From a virus: a DNA stretch of 29,829 bases. Shown piece after piece: positions 20,177 through 28,370 of this stretch; positions within the stretch are counted from its first letter, which is position 1, and each line of letters starts with the position of its first letter. Under the pieces are notes generated by a model. That model worked only from the letters and a program-made list of their open reading frames with translations. It was not told where the DNA came from and did no database searches. The stretch is from positions 1 through 29,829 of the IMG/VR virus record IMGVR_UViG_3300021130_000013, one strand, 5' to 3'. The translations under genes and the position numbers were made by a program.

Positions 20177-20614
20177 ATGGCGGAAGAGAAGTATTCGATT
20201 TTTGAGCAGCAGGCCGCCTTTATGGTGGCGTGTGGGCAGTCGGTTGATTATCCGAACGGGGATCAGGCTGCGCTCTACTTGAACCTGATTGCGGAAGAGA
20301 CGCAAGAAACCTTTGAGGCGTGGAACGCGGCCGTTGAAGCGATGGAGAGAGAGGGCTATGACCCTGCGAAATCCATTACAGAGGTCGTAGACGGGCTGAT
20401 CGACACGATCTACGTCTGCTGCGGGATGCTTCACTCGCTGGGGATCAAGGGCGACTTGGCGTGGTCCGAGGTCCATGAATCCAACATGACCAAGATCGAT
20501 CCAGATACCGGCGAGGTGAAACGCCGTGAGGACGGCAAAATTTTGAAACCATTTATGTTCAGGCGACCCAACTTGCTGAAAGTCGTCAAAGAAAGCTGGG
20601 GGATCGAAGAATGA
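20177..20614 (+). CDS. MazG-like nucleotide pyrophosphohydrolase
   Basis: A 145-residue all-alpha NTP pyrophosphohydrolase: metal-binding EExxE at E40, E41, E44 (LIAEETQETFEAW) and ExxD at E69, D72, followed by D76 (EVVDGLIDTIYV). The C-terminal VHESNMTKIDPDTGEVKRRE and DGKILKP is the typical MazG/phage extension. It would cleave NTPs or a regulatory nucleotide to monophosphates; phages may use this to adjust pools or blunt ppGpp- or nucleotide-based responses. Follows the previous stop directly. Confidence 0.88.
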   Translation: MAEEKYSIFEQQAAFMVACGQSVDYPNGDQAALYLNLIAEETQETFEAWNAAVEAMEREGYDPAKSITEVVDGLIDTIYVCCGMLHSLGIKGDLAWSEVHESNMTKIDPDTGEVKRREDGKILKPFMFRRPNLLKVVKESWGIEE

Positions 20615-20898
20615 CGTTTGATCGCGCCTACATGGATCCGACCGAAGAGGAAGAAGAGGCTTTTAAGGAAATGTCATCAGCCTTGGACGTTCAAGTTGGC
20701 GGGGGTCACTACAAAGGATTCGTGATCCAGCCGGCAGAGTTTTGTGAGGCCAACGGAATTGGATTTCTTCCTGGGTGTGTCATCAAGCGTTTATGTCGCT
20801 GGGAATCCAAGGATGGGCTCAAGGATCTGGAAAAAGCAAAACATGAAATCGATCTAATGATCGCGATCAGGAAAAAGTATGGCCGACTCCCGTCGTAG
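20611..20898 (+). CDS. DUF3310-family protein
   Basis: A 95-residue protein with DVQVGGGHYKGFVIQPAEFC, EANGIGFLPGCVIKRLCRWE and SKDGLKDLEKAKHEIDLMI, the full DUF3310 pattern (GG.HY....iqP.e.......f..G..iKy..Rw..K.g..DL.KA). The family is frequent in phages, sometimes fused to nucleotide kinases; the role is not proven. Acidic N-terminal tail (PTEEEEEAFKEM). ATGA overlap with the MazG-like gene. Confidence 0.85.
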   Translation: MTFDRAYMDPTEEEEEAFKEMSSALDVQVGGGHYKGFVIQPAEFCEANGIGFLPGCVIKRLCRWESKDGLKDLEKAKHEIDLMIAIRKKYGRLPS

Positions 20899-21256
20899 GA
20901 AGACACCCCGCGACATCGTCCGCTCGATGCTGACGAGCTGGGGCGAATACGAGGCGCTTGGGCTCTATTCAGCCCGGGCGCAGCGCTCCATGCTGGGACG
21001 CATGGGTGATTCACGCCCCACTGGGGATGGACGCCCACTGCCTCCGGTATGGATCCCCGGGGATGTGCAGCTGATGTGCCGCCTTGTGGCGCTAATGCGT
21101 GAAACATCGAGGGCAGGGGAGGTTTACTACCGGCTCCTCCGAAAGCGATACGTTGCCCAGGAGGATGTGTCCGGTCGCCAGATCAACCGGGCAGAGCATG
21201 CAGTGACCCTTCTATGGATGAAATCCCGCCTTCGGAAAATCGATAATGAGGACTAA
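20879..21256 (+). CDS. Candidate late-gene regulator (Q-like antiterminator)
   Basis: A 125-residue basic protein. The N-terminal TPRDIVRSMLTSWGEYEALG resembles the start of phage antiterminator Q proteins, and the C-terminal part YYRLLRKRYVAQEDVSGRQI, NRAEHAVTLLWMKSRL has a helix-turn-helix layout with the L..RYV motif seen in that group. It is the last gene of the early-right operon and lies directly before a terminator-bearing leader and the lysis genes, exactly where Q genes sit. The match is by pattern and position, so this is a likely rather than a firm call. Confidence 0.65.
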   Translation: MADSRRRKTPRDIVRSMLTSWGEYEALGLYSARAQRSMLGRMGDSRPTGDGRPLPPVWIPGDVQLMCRLVALMRETSRAGEVYYRLLRKRYVAQEDVSGRQINRAEHAVTLLWMKSRLRKIDNED

Positions 21257-21289
21257 GTGTCTTTCATAGTGCAGGATTTCCCCAAGCTG

Positions 21290-21376
21290 GAGCGAATACG
21301 CTCTGAGCTACCTCTCTTATTGAGTGTTTCTCGCTGAAACACCACCTGGCCGCACCCCCTCAGAGCGGCCTTTTTT
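21290..21376 (+). terminator. Terminator and attenuator-like structured leader before the lysis genes
   Basis: Three hairpins follow each other: GAGCG-AATA-CGCTC (21290-21303), GTGTTTC-TCGCT-GAAACAC (21324-21342) and GGCCGC...GCGGCC with six T (21348-21376), the last a clear intrinsic terminator. In addition CGCTCTGAG (21299-21307) is perfectly complementary over nine bases to CTCAGAGCG (21359-21367), a pairing that excludes hairpin 1 and disrupts the terminator stem. The rest of the 133-base gap contains no gene. Confidence 0.8.
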
Positions 21377-21390
21377 ATTTCTGGTGACTT

Positions 21391-21636
21391 ATGCACTTCC
21401 TGCTTTCAAGCGCCCTGGCCTTCATCGTCCACTGGATTACCAGCGTTGAGATTACTCCCGCAGAGATTTCACGCATCAAAGGGTTAGTTCAGGAGCTCGA
21501 AGGTAAAGCGATCGACAAAGCGATCAAGCGCGAAGAAGCGGCGAAGTTAATTAAGGAACTGGCGGGGAATTTGTCGGATCAGGTCATTGACTGGTTGATC
21601 CTGACCCTCCGCATGGTGAACAAGGCCAGCGCATGA
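21391..21636 (+). CDS. Lysis-region protein with N-terminal membrane segment (81 aa)
   Basis: Starts MHFLLSSALAFIVHWITSVE (signal-anchor-like span), followed by a charged helical region (GKAIDKAIKREEAAKLIKEL) and an amphipathic C-terminal helix. It overlaps the holin-like gene by four bases (ATGA). Being first after the structured leader, it may be an antiholin or a lysis regulator; no family recognised. Confidence 0.6.
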   Translation: MHFLLSSALAFIVHWITSVEITPAEISRIKGLVQELEGKAIDKAIKREEAAKLIKELAGNLSDQVIDWLILTLRMVNKASA

Positions 21637-21875
21637 AGCTATCAACCTCTGCCGGAACCGATTGGCAGGGTGTTTTCCAGTTAGCCATGGGCGCAATCAT
21701 TGCGATGCCCGAAGGCGGATCGAAGACAACCCTCTTAATCATTTGCCTCCTCTGCATGGCGGCCGTGTCTTTTGCCACCAAGGGATCCGGAATCAGCCCA
21801 GAAAAGGGGCAGGAGCTCCTCGATACCGCCAAGGAACTGAAAGACGTTCTTGGGGATGGGCGAGAACGTGGCTAG
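21633..21875 (+). CDS. Putative holin (80 aa)
   Basis: Two hydrophobic segments (VFQLAMGAIIAM and TTLLIICLLCMAAVSFAT) and a charged C-terminus (LLDTAKELKDVLGDGRERG), typical for a small class II holin that makes holes in the inner membrane for endolysin release. It sits immediately before and overlaps the endolysin gene by 20 bases. The assignment rests on size, topology and place. Confidence 0.65.
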   Translation: MKLSTSAGTDWQGVFQLAMGAIIAMPEGGSKTTLLIICLLCMAAVSFATKGSGISPEKGQELLDTAKELKDVLGDGRERG

Positions 21876-22329
21876 GCTTTCCGGTATCAGCCGAAACCTG
21901 AGCGCGTTTTTGGACATGATCGCTGTCTCTGAAGGGACAGCAGGAAAAGGCGATGACGGTTACAACGTGATCGTCGGTTTTACGACATTCCACGACTACT
22001 CAAAGCACCCCAAGATTCTGGTTAGGCTCAAACCCGGACTGAAATCCACGGCGGCTGGGCGCTATCAAGTCCTCTACAAGTACGCGATTGCATACCAAAA
22101 GATGCTCGGGCTGAAAGACTTTTCGCCGGAATCTCAAGACCGCATTGCAATCCAGATGATTCGCGAACAACGGGGGCTTGAAGACGTTGAGGCTGGGAGA
22201 ATCCGTGCGGCGATAGCAAAGTGCGCGAATATCTGGGCGTCATTCCCCGGCGCAGGGTACGGCCAACACGAAAACCGTTTAGACCGACTCCTGGTTGCAT
22301 TCAAGAACGCACAAAGGGATACCGCGTGA
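21856..22329 (+). CDS. Lambda R-like endolysin (lytic transglycosylase)
   Basis: A 157-residue protein aligned along its length with lambda R: NLSAFLDMIAVSEGTAGKGD, YNVIVGFTTFHDYSKHPKIL, LKSTAAGRYQVL, LGLKDFSPESQDRIAIQMI and CANIWASFPGAGYGQHENRL. The catalytic Glu is E26 in SEGT. It has no signal peptide, so it needs the holin to reach the cell wall. It breaks glycan strands between MurNAc and GlcNAc. ATG 21856 was chosen over TTG 21850; GTGA overlaps the spanin start. Confidence 0.95.
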   Translation: MGENVARLSGISRNLSAFLDMIAVSEGTAGKGDDGYNVIVGFTTFHDYSKHPKILVRLKPGLKSTAAGRYQVLYKYAIAYQKMLGLKDFSPESQDRIAIQMIREQRGLEDVEAGRIRAAIAKCANIWASFPGAGYGQHENRLDRLLVAFKNAQRDTA

Positions 22330-22547
22330 TCCGCATGATGCCTTTCCTGCTGCTGACTGGCTGCGTAAACGCGCCTGTCGCGCCGAACCTAAAGCTCCCG
22401 GAGCCTGTGAAGGAGTGTCCTCGCCTCTCCCTGCCTCCTGTCCCCCAGAAGGTTTACCTTCAGATCGATGGCGACAAGCTGATGTACGACGATGGGGGAG
22501 ATTTATTGCTCAGGGGATATGTTCGTGCGCGCTCTCTACTGCGCTGA
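22326..22547 (+). CDS. Small outer-membrane lipoprotein, o-spanin (Rz1) type
   Basis: A 73-residue protein from GTG 22326 (GTGA overlap), or from ATG 22335. N-terminal MMPFLLLTGCVNAP is a signal with lipobox LLTGC, so the mature protein starts at a lipidated Cys. The mature region is Pro-rich (NAPVAPNLKLPEPVKECPRL, SLPPVPQ) as in Rz1-type spanins and ends LLRGYVRARSLL. Spanins fuse inner and outer membranes in the last step of lysis of Gram-negative cells. A partner with membrane anchor and coiled coil may be the next gene. Confidence 0.75.
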   Translation: MIRMMPFLLLTGCVNAPVAPNLKLPEPVKECPRLSLPPVPQKVYLQIDGDKLMYDDGGDLLLRGYVRARSLLR

Positions 22548-22694
22548 TGGGATGTCAGGTGAAGGTTGCGGGATATTCCTGCAAGCCCTCGGGTACTTTG
22601 CTCTTTAAGGACTTGTCGCATGGCCTTTCTCCCAACACGCCACCCTGTGGATTCACTTTTGGATTTGATTGTCGAGAGGTTACGGAGACTCCTC

Positions 22695-22895
22695 ATGAGT
22701 GACTGGTTAAAGCTGGGCGTTGCCCTGATCGGGTACGGAATCCTCACATGGTCGATGGTTCAGCAGCACGAATACCGGCTCGACAAGATTGAAAGCACCC
22801 TTGAAACCCACCTCACCAAGCACGAAGAGCAATACGAAACTATTCAGAAAACCCTGATGGATTTGAAGCTCGAAGTCGCGAGGCTCCCGAGATAA
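22695..22895 (+). CDS. Membrane-anchored coiled-coil protein, possible i-spanin-like partner (66 aa); alternative start at 22620
   Basis: From ATG 22695 (GGAG seven bases upstream): SDWLKLGVALIGYGILTWSM is a membrane span, then QQHEYRLDKIESTLETHLTK, HEEQYETIQKTLMDLKLEVA forms a periplasmic or cytoplasmic coiled coil. An in-frame ATG at 22620 with AAGGA also upstream would add 25 residues with an amphipathic helix (VDSLLDLIVERLRRLL), so two forms are possible. It lies between the o-spanin-type gene and terS, with a 147-base gap before it (22548-22694) containing only an 18-codon frame. An XhlA-like or holin-like role is an alternative. Confidence 0.6.
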   Translation: MSDWLKLGVALIGYGILTWSMVQQHEYRLDKIESTLETHLTKHEEQYETIQKTLMDLKLEVARLPR

Positions 22896-22910
22896 CCCCA
22901 ACACAAGTGT

Positions 22911-23486
22911 ATGGCCACCAAGACAGAAACCAAGGCCAATAAAAAAAAGCTCAGTGATAAGCAGGCGCGATTTGTTGAGGAATACTTGGTTGACCTCAAT
23001 GCGACGCAAGCCGCGATCAGAGCTGGATACAGCCAAAAGACTGCAGGCCAGATTGGCGAACAGAACTTGAAGAAACTTGAAATTGCCGCAGCGATTCAGG
23101 AAGCCATAGCAAAACGATCAGAGCGCACTGAAATCACTCAGGACATGGTCCTTCGAGAGCTGGCAAAGATCGGCTTTTCCAATATGCAGGACTACATGAA
23201 GTCGACAAAGGACGGTGATCCTTACCTCGATTTTTCCAATCTGACCCGCGATCAGGCTGCAGCGCTCACTGAAGTCACGATAGAAGATTTCCGCGATGGA
23301 CGTGGTGAAGACATCCGCGACGTGAGAAGAGTCAAATTCAAGCTGGCCGACAAAAGAGCCGCACTGGTTGATATCGGCAAACACCTTGGCATGTTCAAGG
23401 ATGAGGTCAACCACAATCACAAAATCGATTTTGCCCAGGCACTAAAAGACCTGTGGAATGGTGATGGCAGCAGTCAAGCTGGATGA
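22911..23486 (+). CDS. terS: Terminase small subunit
   Basis: A 191-residue protein of the Terminase_2 type: LSDKQARFVEEYLVDLNATQ, AAIRAGYSQKTAGQIGEQNL (helix-turn-helix DNA-binding), then a helical oligomerisation part (FSNMQDYM..., KRAALVDIGKHLGMFKDEVN). It recognises phage DNA and directs the large subunit. It overlaps terL by 29 bases. Start ATG 22911 lies 16 bases after the stop of the preceding gene. Confidence 0.92.
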   Translation: MATKTETKANKKKLSDKQARFVEEYLVDLNATQAAIRAGYSQKTAGQIGEQNLKKLEIAAAIQEAIAKRSERTEITQDMVLRELAKIGFSNMQDYMKSTKDGDPYLDFSNLTRDQAAALTEVTIEDFRDGRGEDIRDVRRVKFKLADKRAALVDIGKHLGMFKDEVNHNHKIDFAQALKDLWNGDGSSQAG

Positions 23487-24999
23487 TGAAGCGCAAGGGA
23501 TCCTTCGGATTTTGACGCAAGATTTTTCTGAATATGCGCCACGATGCTTGAAGATCCGAGGTAAGGACGGAACGATCATTCCGTTTCGGATGAACCGGGC
23601 GCAGGAATACCTGAATCAACGGATCGAGGATCAGCTTCGGGAAACCGGAAAGGTCCGCGTCATTGGGCTCAAAGGTCGCCAGCAGGGATTCTCGACCTAC
23701 ACCGAGGGTCGTTTCTACTGGAAGACGTCCACAACGGCCGGTAAGCGCGCATATATCCTGACGCACCTGGCTGAAGCGACATCAAACCTTTTCGGCATGA
23801 CTCGCCGGTATCACGAACTCTGTCCCGAGGTCGTAAAGCCCAGCACTGCAGCCAATTCCGGCACCCGACTGATGTTCGATGACCTTCAGTCCGAGTTCAG
23901 TGTCGCCACCGCTGGGAGCTCGGGAACGGGCCGATCCGCAACCGCGCAGTATTTCCATGGATCTGAGGTGGCTTTCTGGCCGAATGCCGCAGATCACATG
24001 GCCGGTATCGGGCAGATTGTCCCTGATGCACCGGGCACAGAAATCATTCTCGAATCCACCGCCAACGGTGTCGGCAATCTCTTTCATGGGATGTGGCAGG
24101 ACGCCGAAGCGGGACTTTCCGAATACCTTCCGGTTTTCGTGCCGTGGTTCTGGCAAGAGGAATACACCAAACAACCTCCGGTCGGATGGGAGCCAACAGG
24201 GGATGACGCCGAATATCAGAGAGCATTTGGCCTCTCGATCGAGCAGACCTACTGGATGTACCAGAAGATCCTCACCGATTTCAGGGCGGATCGTTCCCTC
24301 TTCGATCAGGAATACCCAGGATCTCCAGCGCTTGCATTCAAGCGGGTCGATGGCGATCCACTGATCTCGATGGATCTGGTCCTTGCTGCAGTCGCAGCCG
24401 AGAAGGCCGGCAATGTCGAACCTGCCGGCGCAATCATCATGGGCGTCGATCCTGCGGAATACGGCGCTGATGACACGGCGCTCTGTATCCGACAAGGCCG
24501 AGCGGTCACAGAAATGCGTTCTTGGCATGGCCGAGGACCGATGGAAGTAGTGGGTCTGGTCTCAAGAGAAGCCGATCGCACCCTGCCAGACATCATCAAC
24601 GTCGATTGCACTGGCGTTGGATCTGGGGTTGCGGACCGATTGATTGAGCTTGGATACCCGGTCAACCGAATTCATTTTGGCGAACGCGCCATTCAAGACG
24701 AGATTTATGGCATTCGCCGCGACGAAATGTGGGGCGAAATGCGCGATTGGCTAATGGATAAACCAGCAGCCATCCCAGAAGACACACGACTCATGGCCGA
24801 CCTGACGGGCCCTCAACATTCTTACGACTCAAGCCGACGGCTAAAGCTGGAATCCAAAGAGCAGATGAAGAAACGCGGACTGAAATCACCCGACCGGGCC
24901 GATGCCCTGGCGCTGACGTTCGCCATCCCTGCGTCTAGCATGATGGCTTCGCGTAAGGCTCGGATTGATCATGGCCGTAAGCGGAACTGGAGAGCGTAG
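23458..24999 (+). CDS. terL: Terminase large subunit (packaging ATPase and nuclease)
   Basis: A 513-residue protein. ATPase domain: atypical Walker A VIGLKGRQQGFST (68-80), Walker B-like YFHGSEVAFW (166-175) and coupling motif ESTANG (200-205). RNase H-like nuclease domain: D332 (MGVDPA), D384 (NVDCTGVG) and D480/D483 (KSPDRADAL). It pumps DNA into the procapsid through the portal and cuts concatemers. The C-terminus is basic (RKARIDHGRKRNWRA). ATG 23458 overlaps terS; a second ATG at 23464 is possible. Confidence 0.95.
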   Translation: MVMAAVKLDDEAQGILRILTQDFSEYAPRCLKIRGKDGTIIPFRMNRAQEYLNQRIEDQLRETGKVRVIGLKGRQQGFSTYTEGRFYWKTSTTAGKRAYILTHLAEATSNLFGMTRRYHELCPEVVKPSTAANSGTRLMFDDLQSEFSVATAGSSGTGRSATAQYFHGSEVAFWPNAADHMAGIGQIVPDAPGTEIILESTANGVGNLFHGMWQDAEAGLSEYLPVFVPWFWQEEYTKQPPVGWEPTGDDAEYQRAFGLSIEQTYWMYQKILTDFRADRSLFDQEYPGSPALAFKRVDGDPLISMDLVLAAVAAEKAGNVEPAGAIIMGVDPAEYGADDTALCIRQGRAVTEMRSWHGRGPMEVVGLVSREADRTLPDIINVDCTGVGSGVADRLIELGYPVNRIHFGERAIQDEIYGIRRDEMWGEMRDWLMDKPAAIPEDTRLMADLTGPQHSYDSSRRLKLESKEQMKKRGLKSPDRADALALTFAIPASSMMASRKARIDHGRKRNWRA

Positions 25000-27068
25000 T
25001 GAGTACCGAATTCGACACGCTCAACGAGCTCTATCAGGAGCACGAACCCTATAACCAGCAGCCGATCACGTCTCCGAAGGGCGGTCTCGACTTCATGCAG
25101 TACCAGCGCATGATTGAAGAGGTGCGTTATCAGCCCAACTGGCGTCAGGAAGCGGACAAGGTTGCCGACTATTACGATGGCAACCAGCTGGATCCCGAGA
25201 CGCTGGCAGAGCTTGAAGAGAAGGGCATGGCCCCGCTTCTCACCAACTTTATCAAGCCCACCATCGATGTCGTCCTGGGGATTGAAGCCAAGACGCGCTC
25301 CGATTGGCGCGTCACTGCGGATTTTGATGAATACGCGGACGTCGCAGAGGGAATCAGCCAGAAACTGAAGGAAGCCCAGCGCGAAACCCACGTTGATCGC
25401 GCCTGTTCAGATGCCTATGCAGGCCAGATCAAGGCAGGCTTGGGATGGGTTGAAGTCAGCCGCAATGCGGACCCCTTCGAATACAAGTACCGCGCTGACT
25501 TCGTGCATCGCCGGGAAATGTTCTGGGACTGGACCGCAAGAAAGCCCGACCTTTCAGATGCGCGCTACATTATCCGTAAGCGCTGGTATGACATCGATCA
25601 CGTCGCGCTGTATTGGCCAGAGAAAGCCAGCCTCCTTTCAGCGGCCCTTGGGCGCTGGGGTGGCAACTGGATCACGGCTGCGACCGAGAATGCCTACTTG
25701 GCTAATGCGTTTGATCAGCAGCGAGGGTCCACAATCTCCGATTTTGAGTGGATCAATCCTCGCCGGCAGCGTATTGCGCTCTTTGAGATCTGGTATCGCA
25801 CCTTCCAGAAAGGGAAGATCCTCAAGCTCCCTGATCGTGTGGTTGAGTTCGATCCACGGAACAAGCTCCATCGCTATGCGATCGAGCAGGGCCTGGTGAA
25901 GCCAGAGACCGCGATCTATGCGCGCATGAACCTTTCCGTCTGGGCGGGTCCGCATCGACTGCAGGATTCCCCGACCAGCAAGAAACGCTGCCCGTATGTG
26001 CCTTTCTGGGGCTACCGGGAAGATCTGACGGGCGTTCCCTATGGTCTGATCCGATCCATGATCAGCCCCCAGGATGAGGTGAATGCCCGTCGCCGCAAGC
26101 TGATGAACATCCTTTCATCCAAGCGGGTGATTGCAGACTCAGATTCGCTGGATCTGGCCGTCAATGACTTTCAGGATGTGCTTGAAGAGGTTTCGCGTCC
26201 TGATTCGGTGATTGTCCTGAATCCGAACCGCCGTAATGGGGATGGACTACGGGTCGAAACCGACATGGGCCTTGCACAGCAGCAGTTTGAAGTGATGCGC
26301 GATGCTCAGGAGTCGATCCAGAAGGCAGGCGGCGTCTATCAGGCGATGTTGGGTGACAAATCCAATGCCACTTCCGGGCTGGCTATCAATAGCCTGGTCG
26401 AACAAGGCATGACCACGCTGGCCGAGATCAACGACAACTATCGTTACAGCCGTCACATGGTCGGTGAAATGATGGTCGACATGATCCGCGATGATCTGGT
26501 GGGCAAACCCATTCAGATCGTGGTTGGGGAAGGCTCGGTCAAGCGCACGGTCATCCTGAACAATCCCGTCCGGAATCAGGATGGAACGCTCACGATTGAG
26601 AACGACGTCGCATCGAGCAACGTCAAGGTGGCACTGGAAGACGTCCCAGCCACACCGGCATACCGGATGCAGCAGCTGCAGATGCTCACGGATATCGTGA
26701 GAGCCATGCCGCCGCAGGCTCAGGCCACATTGGCACCGACCTTCATTGAAATGTCCGACCTTCCGGAGCGCCAGCAGCTGGCGGATCAGGTCAAGCAATC
26801 TTTGGGACTGCAACAGACTGACCCGGGACAAGATCCCCAGATTGCAGCGCTTCAGCAGAAACTCCAGCAGGCCGAGCAGGCCATCGAGCAGCTGAAGAGC
26901 GCGCCTCAAACGGTACAGGCTCAGGCCAGGGCACAAGAAGCGCAGATCAATGCCGAGAAAGCCAAAGCAGAGATCGCCATGGATCAGCAGCTGACTGCAG
27001 CCCAGATCGCCAAGATTGAAGCCGAAACGCAGAAGATCCGGCTCGAAAACGAATTGGAGTCCATGTAA
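24999..27068 (+). CDS. Portal protein, P22-like family
   Basis: A 689-residue protein of the P22 gp1-type portal group: N-terminal YYDGNQLDPETLAELEEKGM, APLLTNFIKPTIDVVLGIEA, wing and stem regions (FVHRREMFWDWTARKPDLSD, ARYIIRKRWYDIDHVALYWP, YVPFWGYREDLTGVPYGLIR), and a Gln/Glu-rich coiled-coil C-terminus (about 600-689) that may form a barrel, as in P22. Twelve copies would form the DNA gate. GTG 24999 overlaps the terL stop (TAGTG) and has GGAGAG just upstream. Confidence 0.95.
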   Translation: MSTEFDTLNELYQEHEPYNQQPITSPKGGLDFMQYQRMIEEVRYQPNWRQEADKVADYYDGNQLDPETLAELEEKGMAPLLTNFIKPTIDVVLGIEAKTRSDWRVTADFDEYADVAEGISQKLKEAQRETHVDRACSDAYAGQIKAGLGWVEVSRNADPFEYKYRADFVHRREMFWDWTARKPDLSDARYIIRKRWYDIDHVALYWPEKASLLSAALGRWGGNWITAATENAYLANAFDQQRGSTISDFEWINPRRQRIALFEIWYRTFQKGKILKLPDRVVEFDPRNKLHRYAIEQGLVKPETAIYARMNLSVWAGPHRLQDSPTSKKRCPYVPFWGYREDLTGVPYGLIRSMISPQDEVNARRRKLMNILSSKRVIADSDSLDLAVNDFQDVLEEVSRPDSVIVLNPNRRNGDGLRVETDMGLAQQQFEVMRDAQESIQKAGGVYQAMLGDKSNATSGLAINSLVEQGMTTLAEINDNYRYSRHMVGEMMVDMIRDDLVGKPIQIVVGEGSVKRTVILNNPVRNQDGTLTIENDVASSNVKVALEDVPATPAYRMQQLQMLTDIVRAMPPQAQATLAPTFIEMSDLPERQQLADQVKQSLGLQQTDPGQDPQIAALQQKLQQAEQAIEQLKSAPQTVQAQARAQEAQINAEKAKAEIAMDQQLTAAQIAKIEAETQKIRLENELESM

Positions 27069-27778
27069 TGGCAGGCCTTGCGAATGCGCGCCTCCCTGAT
27101 GAGGCCAATGACGTCATGCTGCCGGAGCCCGAAAAGCCCAGCCTGACTCAGGTCGGTCGCGATATCCAGGCGTACTTCAACAAAGATCAGCCCGTTGAAC
27201 CGGCGCAATCGCGTGATGGATTCAAACCCACACCCGAAGCGAAGGCAAAGCCGGTCCCGGTCAAGAAGGTTGAGATTGTTGCGGAGCCCGTCCCTACTGA
27301 AAAGCACGGCACAGTCCTCAACAGTATGCGCCGACTGATCACAGACTTTGGGATGCCTCCTCATCGAGCAGCTGCCGTCCTTGGGAATGGCGCTCATGAA
27401 TCGGATTGGTTCAGAAACCTCGATGAAGACAAGTCCAAATACACCAAAGGAAAAGGTGGTTACGGCTGGATGCAATGGACCGACAACGAGTGGGAGCCAA
27501 GGCGCGCTAACTTTGTCGCCTACGCCAAAGCCAACAAGCTGAAGCCCGCCTCGGATAAAGCCAACTACGGCTACCTCGCTCAGGAGCTGCAGCAAAATCC
27601 TCGGTATCTCGCCTCGATGCGTAACGCACACGATGTCGATGCAGCAACCGAGAAGTTCATGAATAGCTATGAACGTCCGAACTCAGCCGTCTCGCACCTT
27701 GAAAGCCGTCAGGCCAAGGCCCGAGGCATCCTGAAGCTCTATGGCGAGAAGATGAATCCCAGACTGGCGATGCGCTAA
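27068..27778 (+). CDS. Virion-associated (tail) lysozyme domain protein
   Basis: A 236-residue protein. Residues 1-80 are a disordered, Pro/Lys-rich leader; residues 85-230 form a Phage_lysozyme2-type domain: FGMPPHRAAAVLGNGAHESD with likely catalytic Glu111, GKGGYGWMQWTDNEWEPRRA and FMNSYERPNSAVSHLESRQA. Its place between portal and scaffold suggests it is packaged in the virion and opens the cell wall during DNA entry, distinct from the lysis endolysin. TAATG overlaps with both neighbours. Confidence 0.85.
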   Translation: MAGLANARLPDEANDVMLPEPEKPSLTQVGRDIQAYFNKDQPVEPAQSRDGFKPTPEAKAKPVPVKKVEIVAEPVPTEKHGTVLNSMRRLITDFGMPPHRAAAVLGNGAHESDWFRNLDEDKSKYTKGKGGYGWMQWTDNEWEPRRANFVAYAKANKLKPASDKANYGYLAQELQQNPRYLASMRNAHDVDAATEKFMNSYERPNSAVSHLESRQAKARGILKLYGEKMNPRLAMR

Positions 27779-28200
27779 TGGCTGAATTACACCCGGAAGA
27801 CCAATACTTCCACGACAACTTCAATACCCCGCTCACCCCGGAAGAAGAGCAGAAGTTCCAAGGCTGGGCGCAAGAGCACGGCAAGAATCCGGATCTGGAG
27901 ACGATCGATTACGACCTCCGTGGATTCTGGAAGAACAAGGAAGAGTTTGCGGATAACGGTCACGGCAACGATCGCTATAAGAAGCCAAATCATCCGTCGT
28001 TTAGCAACGAGTCTCAATATCACGGCGCCGAAGCGCCCTGGGGCTCTTATGTCGGCGGCCAATGGTCTGACAACCCAAAAAGCTACACGCCCTCCGTCAC
28101 CATGCTGACGCACACGCACAGCGACATACAGAAGCTGAAAGATTACTTCAATAAATATGAGCCTGCATACAAGCTCAAGCTACCTGCTGAGTTCAGGTAA
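27778..28200 (+). CDS. Conserved structural-region phage protein (140 aa)
   Basis: Pattern: EEQKFQGWAQEHGKNPDLET, IDYDLRGFWKNKEEFADNGH, GNDRYKKPNHPSFSNESQYH, GYTPS-like SYTPSVTM, LKDYFNKYEPAYKLKLP. It is found next to portal and scaffold genes in short-tailed phages with N4-type capsids and is not assigned a function. No membrane or nuclease motif. Confidence 0.8.
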   Translation: MAELHPEDQYFHDNFNTPLTPEEEQKFQGWAQEHGKNPDLETIDYDLRGFWKNKEEFADNGHGNDRYKKPNHPSFSNESQYHGAEAPWGSYVGGQWSDNPKSYTPSVTMLTHTHSDIQKLKDYFNKYEPAYKLKLPAEFR

Positions 28201-28259
28201 CGGACAAGCGCTCTTCCGACGCCGAAACAATATCGGAAGACCCAGTTTCAGCCCAAAGG

Positions 28260-28281
28260 CCTGCCTAGTGCAGGTTTTTTT
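28260..28281 (+). terminator. Intrinsic terminator before the scaffold gene
   Basis: Stem CCTGC (28260-28264), loop CTAGT, stem GCAGG (28270-28274), then seven T. An inverted repeat CTTCCGA...TCGGAAG (28212-28239) precedes it. It would reduce readthrough from terminase-portal genes into the head genes. Confidence 0.85.
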
Positions 28282-28294
28282 GTGCTCACCGATC

Positions 28295-28328
28295 TCGCCG
28301 TGAGGCGACATGCACCGCTGGGAAGCGG
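28295..28328 (+). promoter_or_regulatory. Two GNRA-loop hairpins in the scaffold leader
   Basis: TCGCC-GTGA-GGCGA (28295-28308) and CCGCT-GGGA-AGCGG (28315-28328) are perfect five-base-pair stems capped by GNRA tetraloops. Nearly the same two elements, in reverse order, occur before the capsid gene. The 170-base gap 28201-28370 holds these, the terminator and no gene. RNA function is inferred. Confidence 0.7.
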
Positions 28329-28370
28329 AGCGGAACAACGGTTCCTCAACACGCGAGCCAACTGCGATAA

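Noticed and set aside
22295-22702. Plus-strand frame of 135 codons after the endolysin
   Set aside because: It is the shadow of the lipoprotein gene in another frame: Cys/Arg/Pro-rich, no start signal. I also looked for a nested Rz here and found none convincing.
23782-24528. Long minus-strand frame (248 codons) opposite terL
   Set aside because: Antisense shadow of a clear terminase with no start signal or family pattern.
26247-26936. Long minus-strand frame (229 codons) opposite the portal gene
   Set aside because: Antisense to a firmly identified portal protein; Leu/His/Asp-rich shadow composition.
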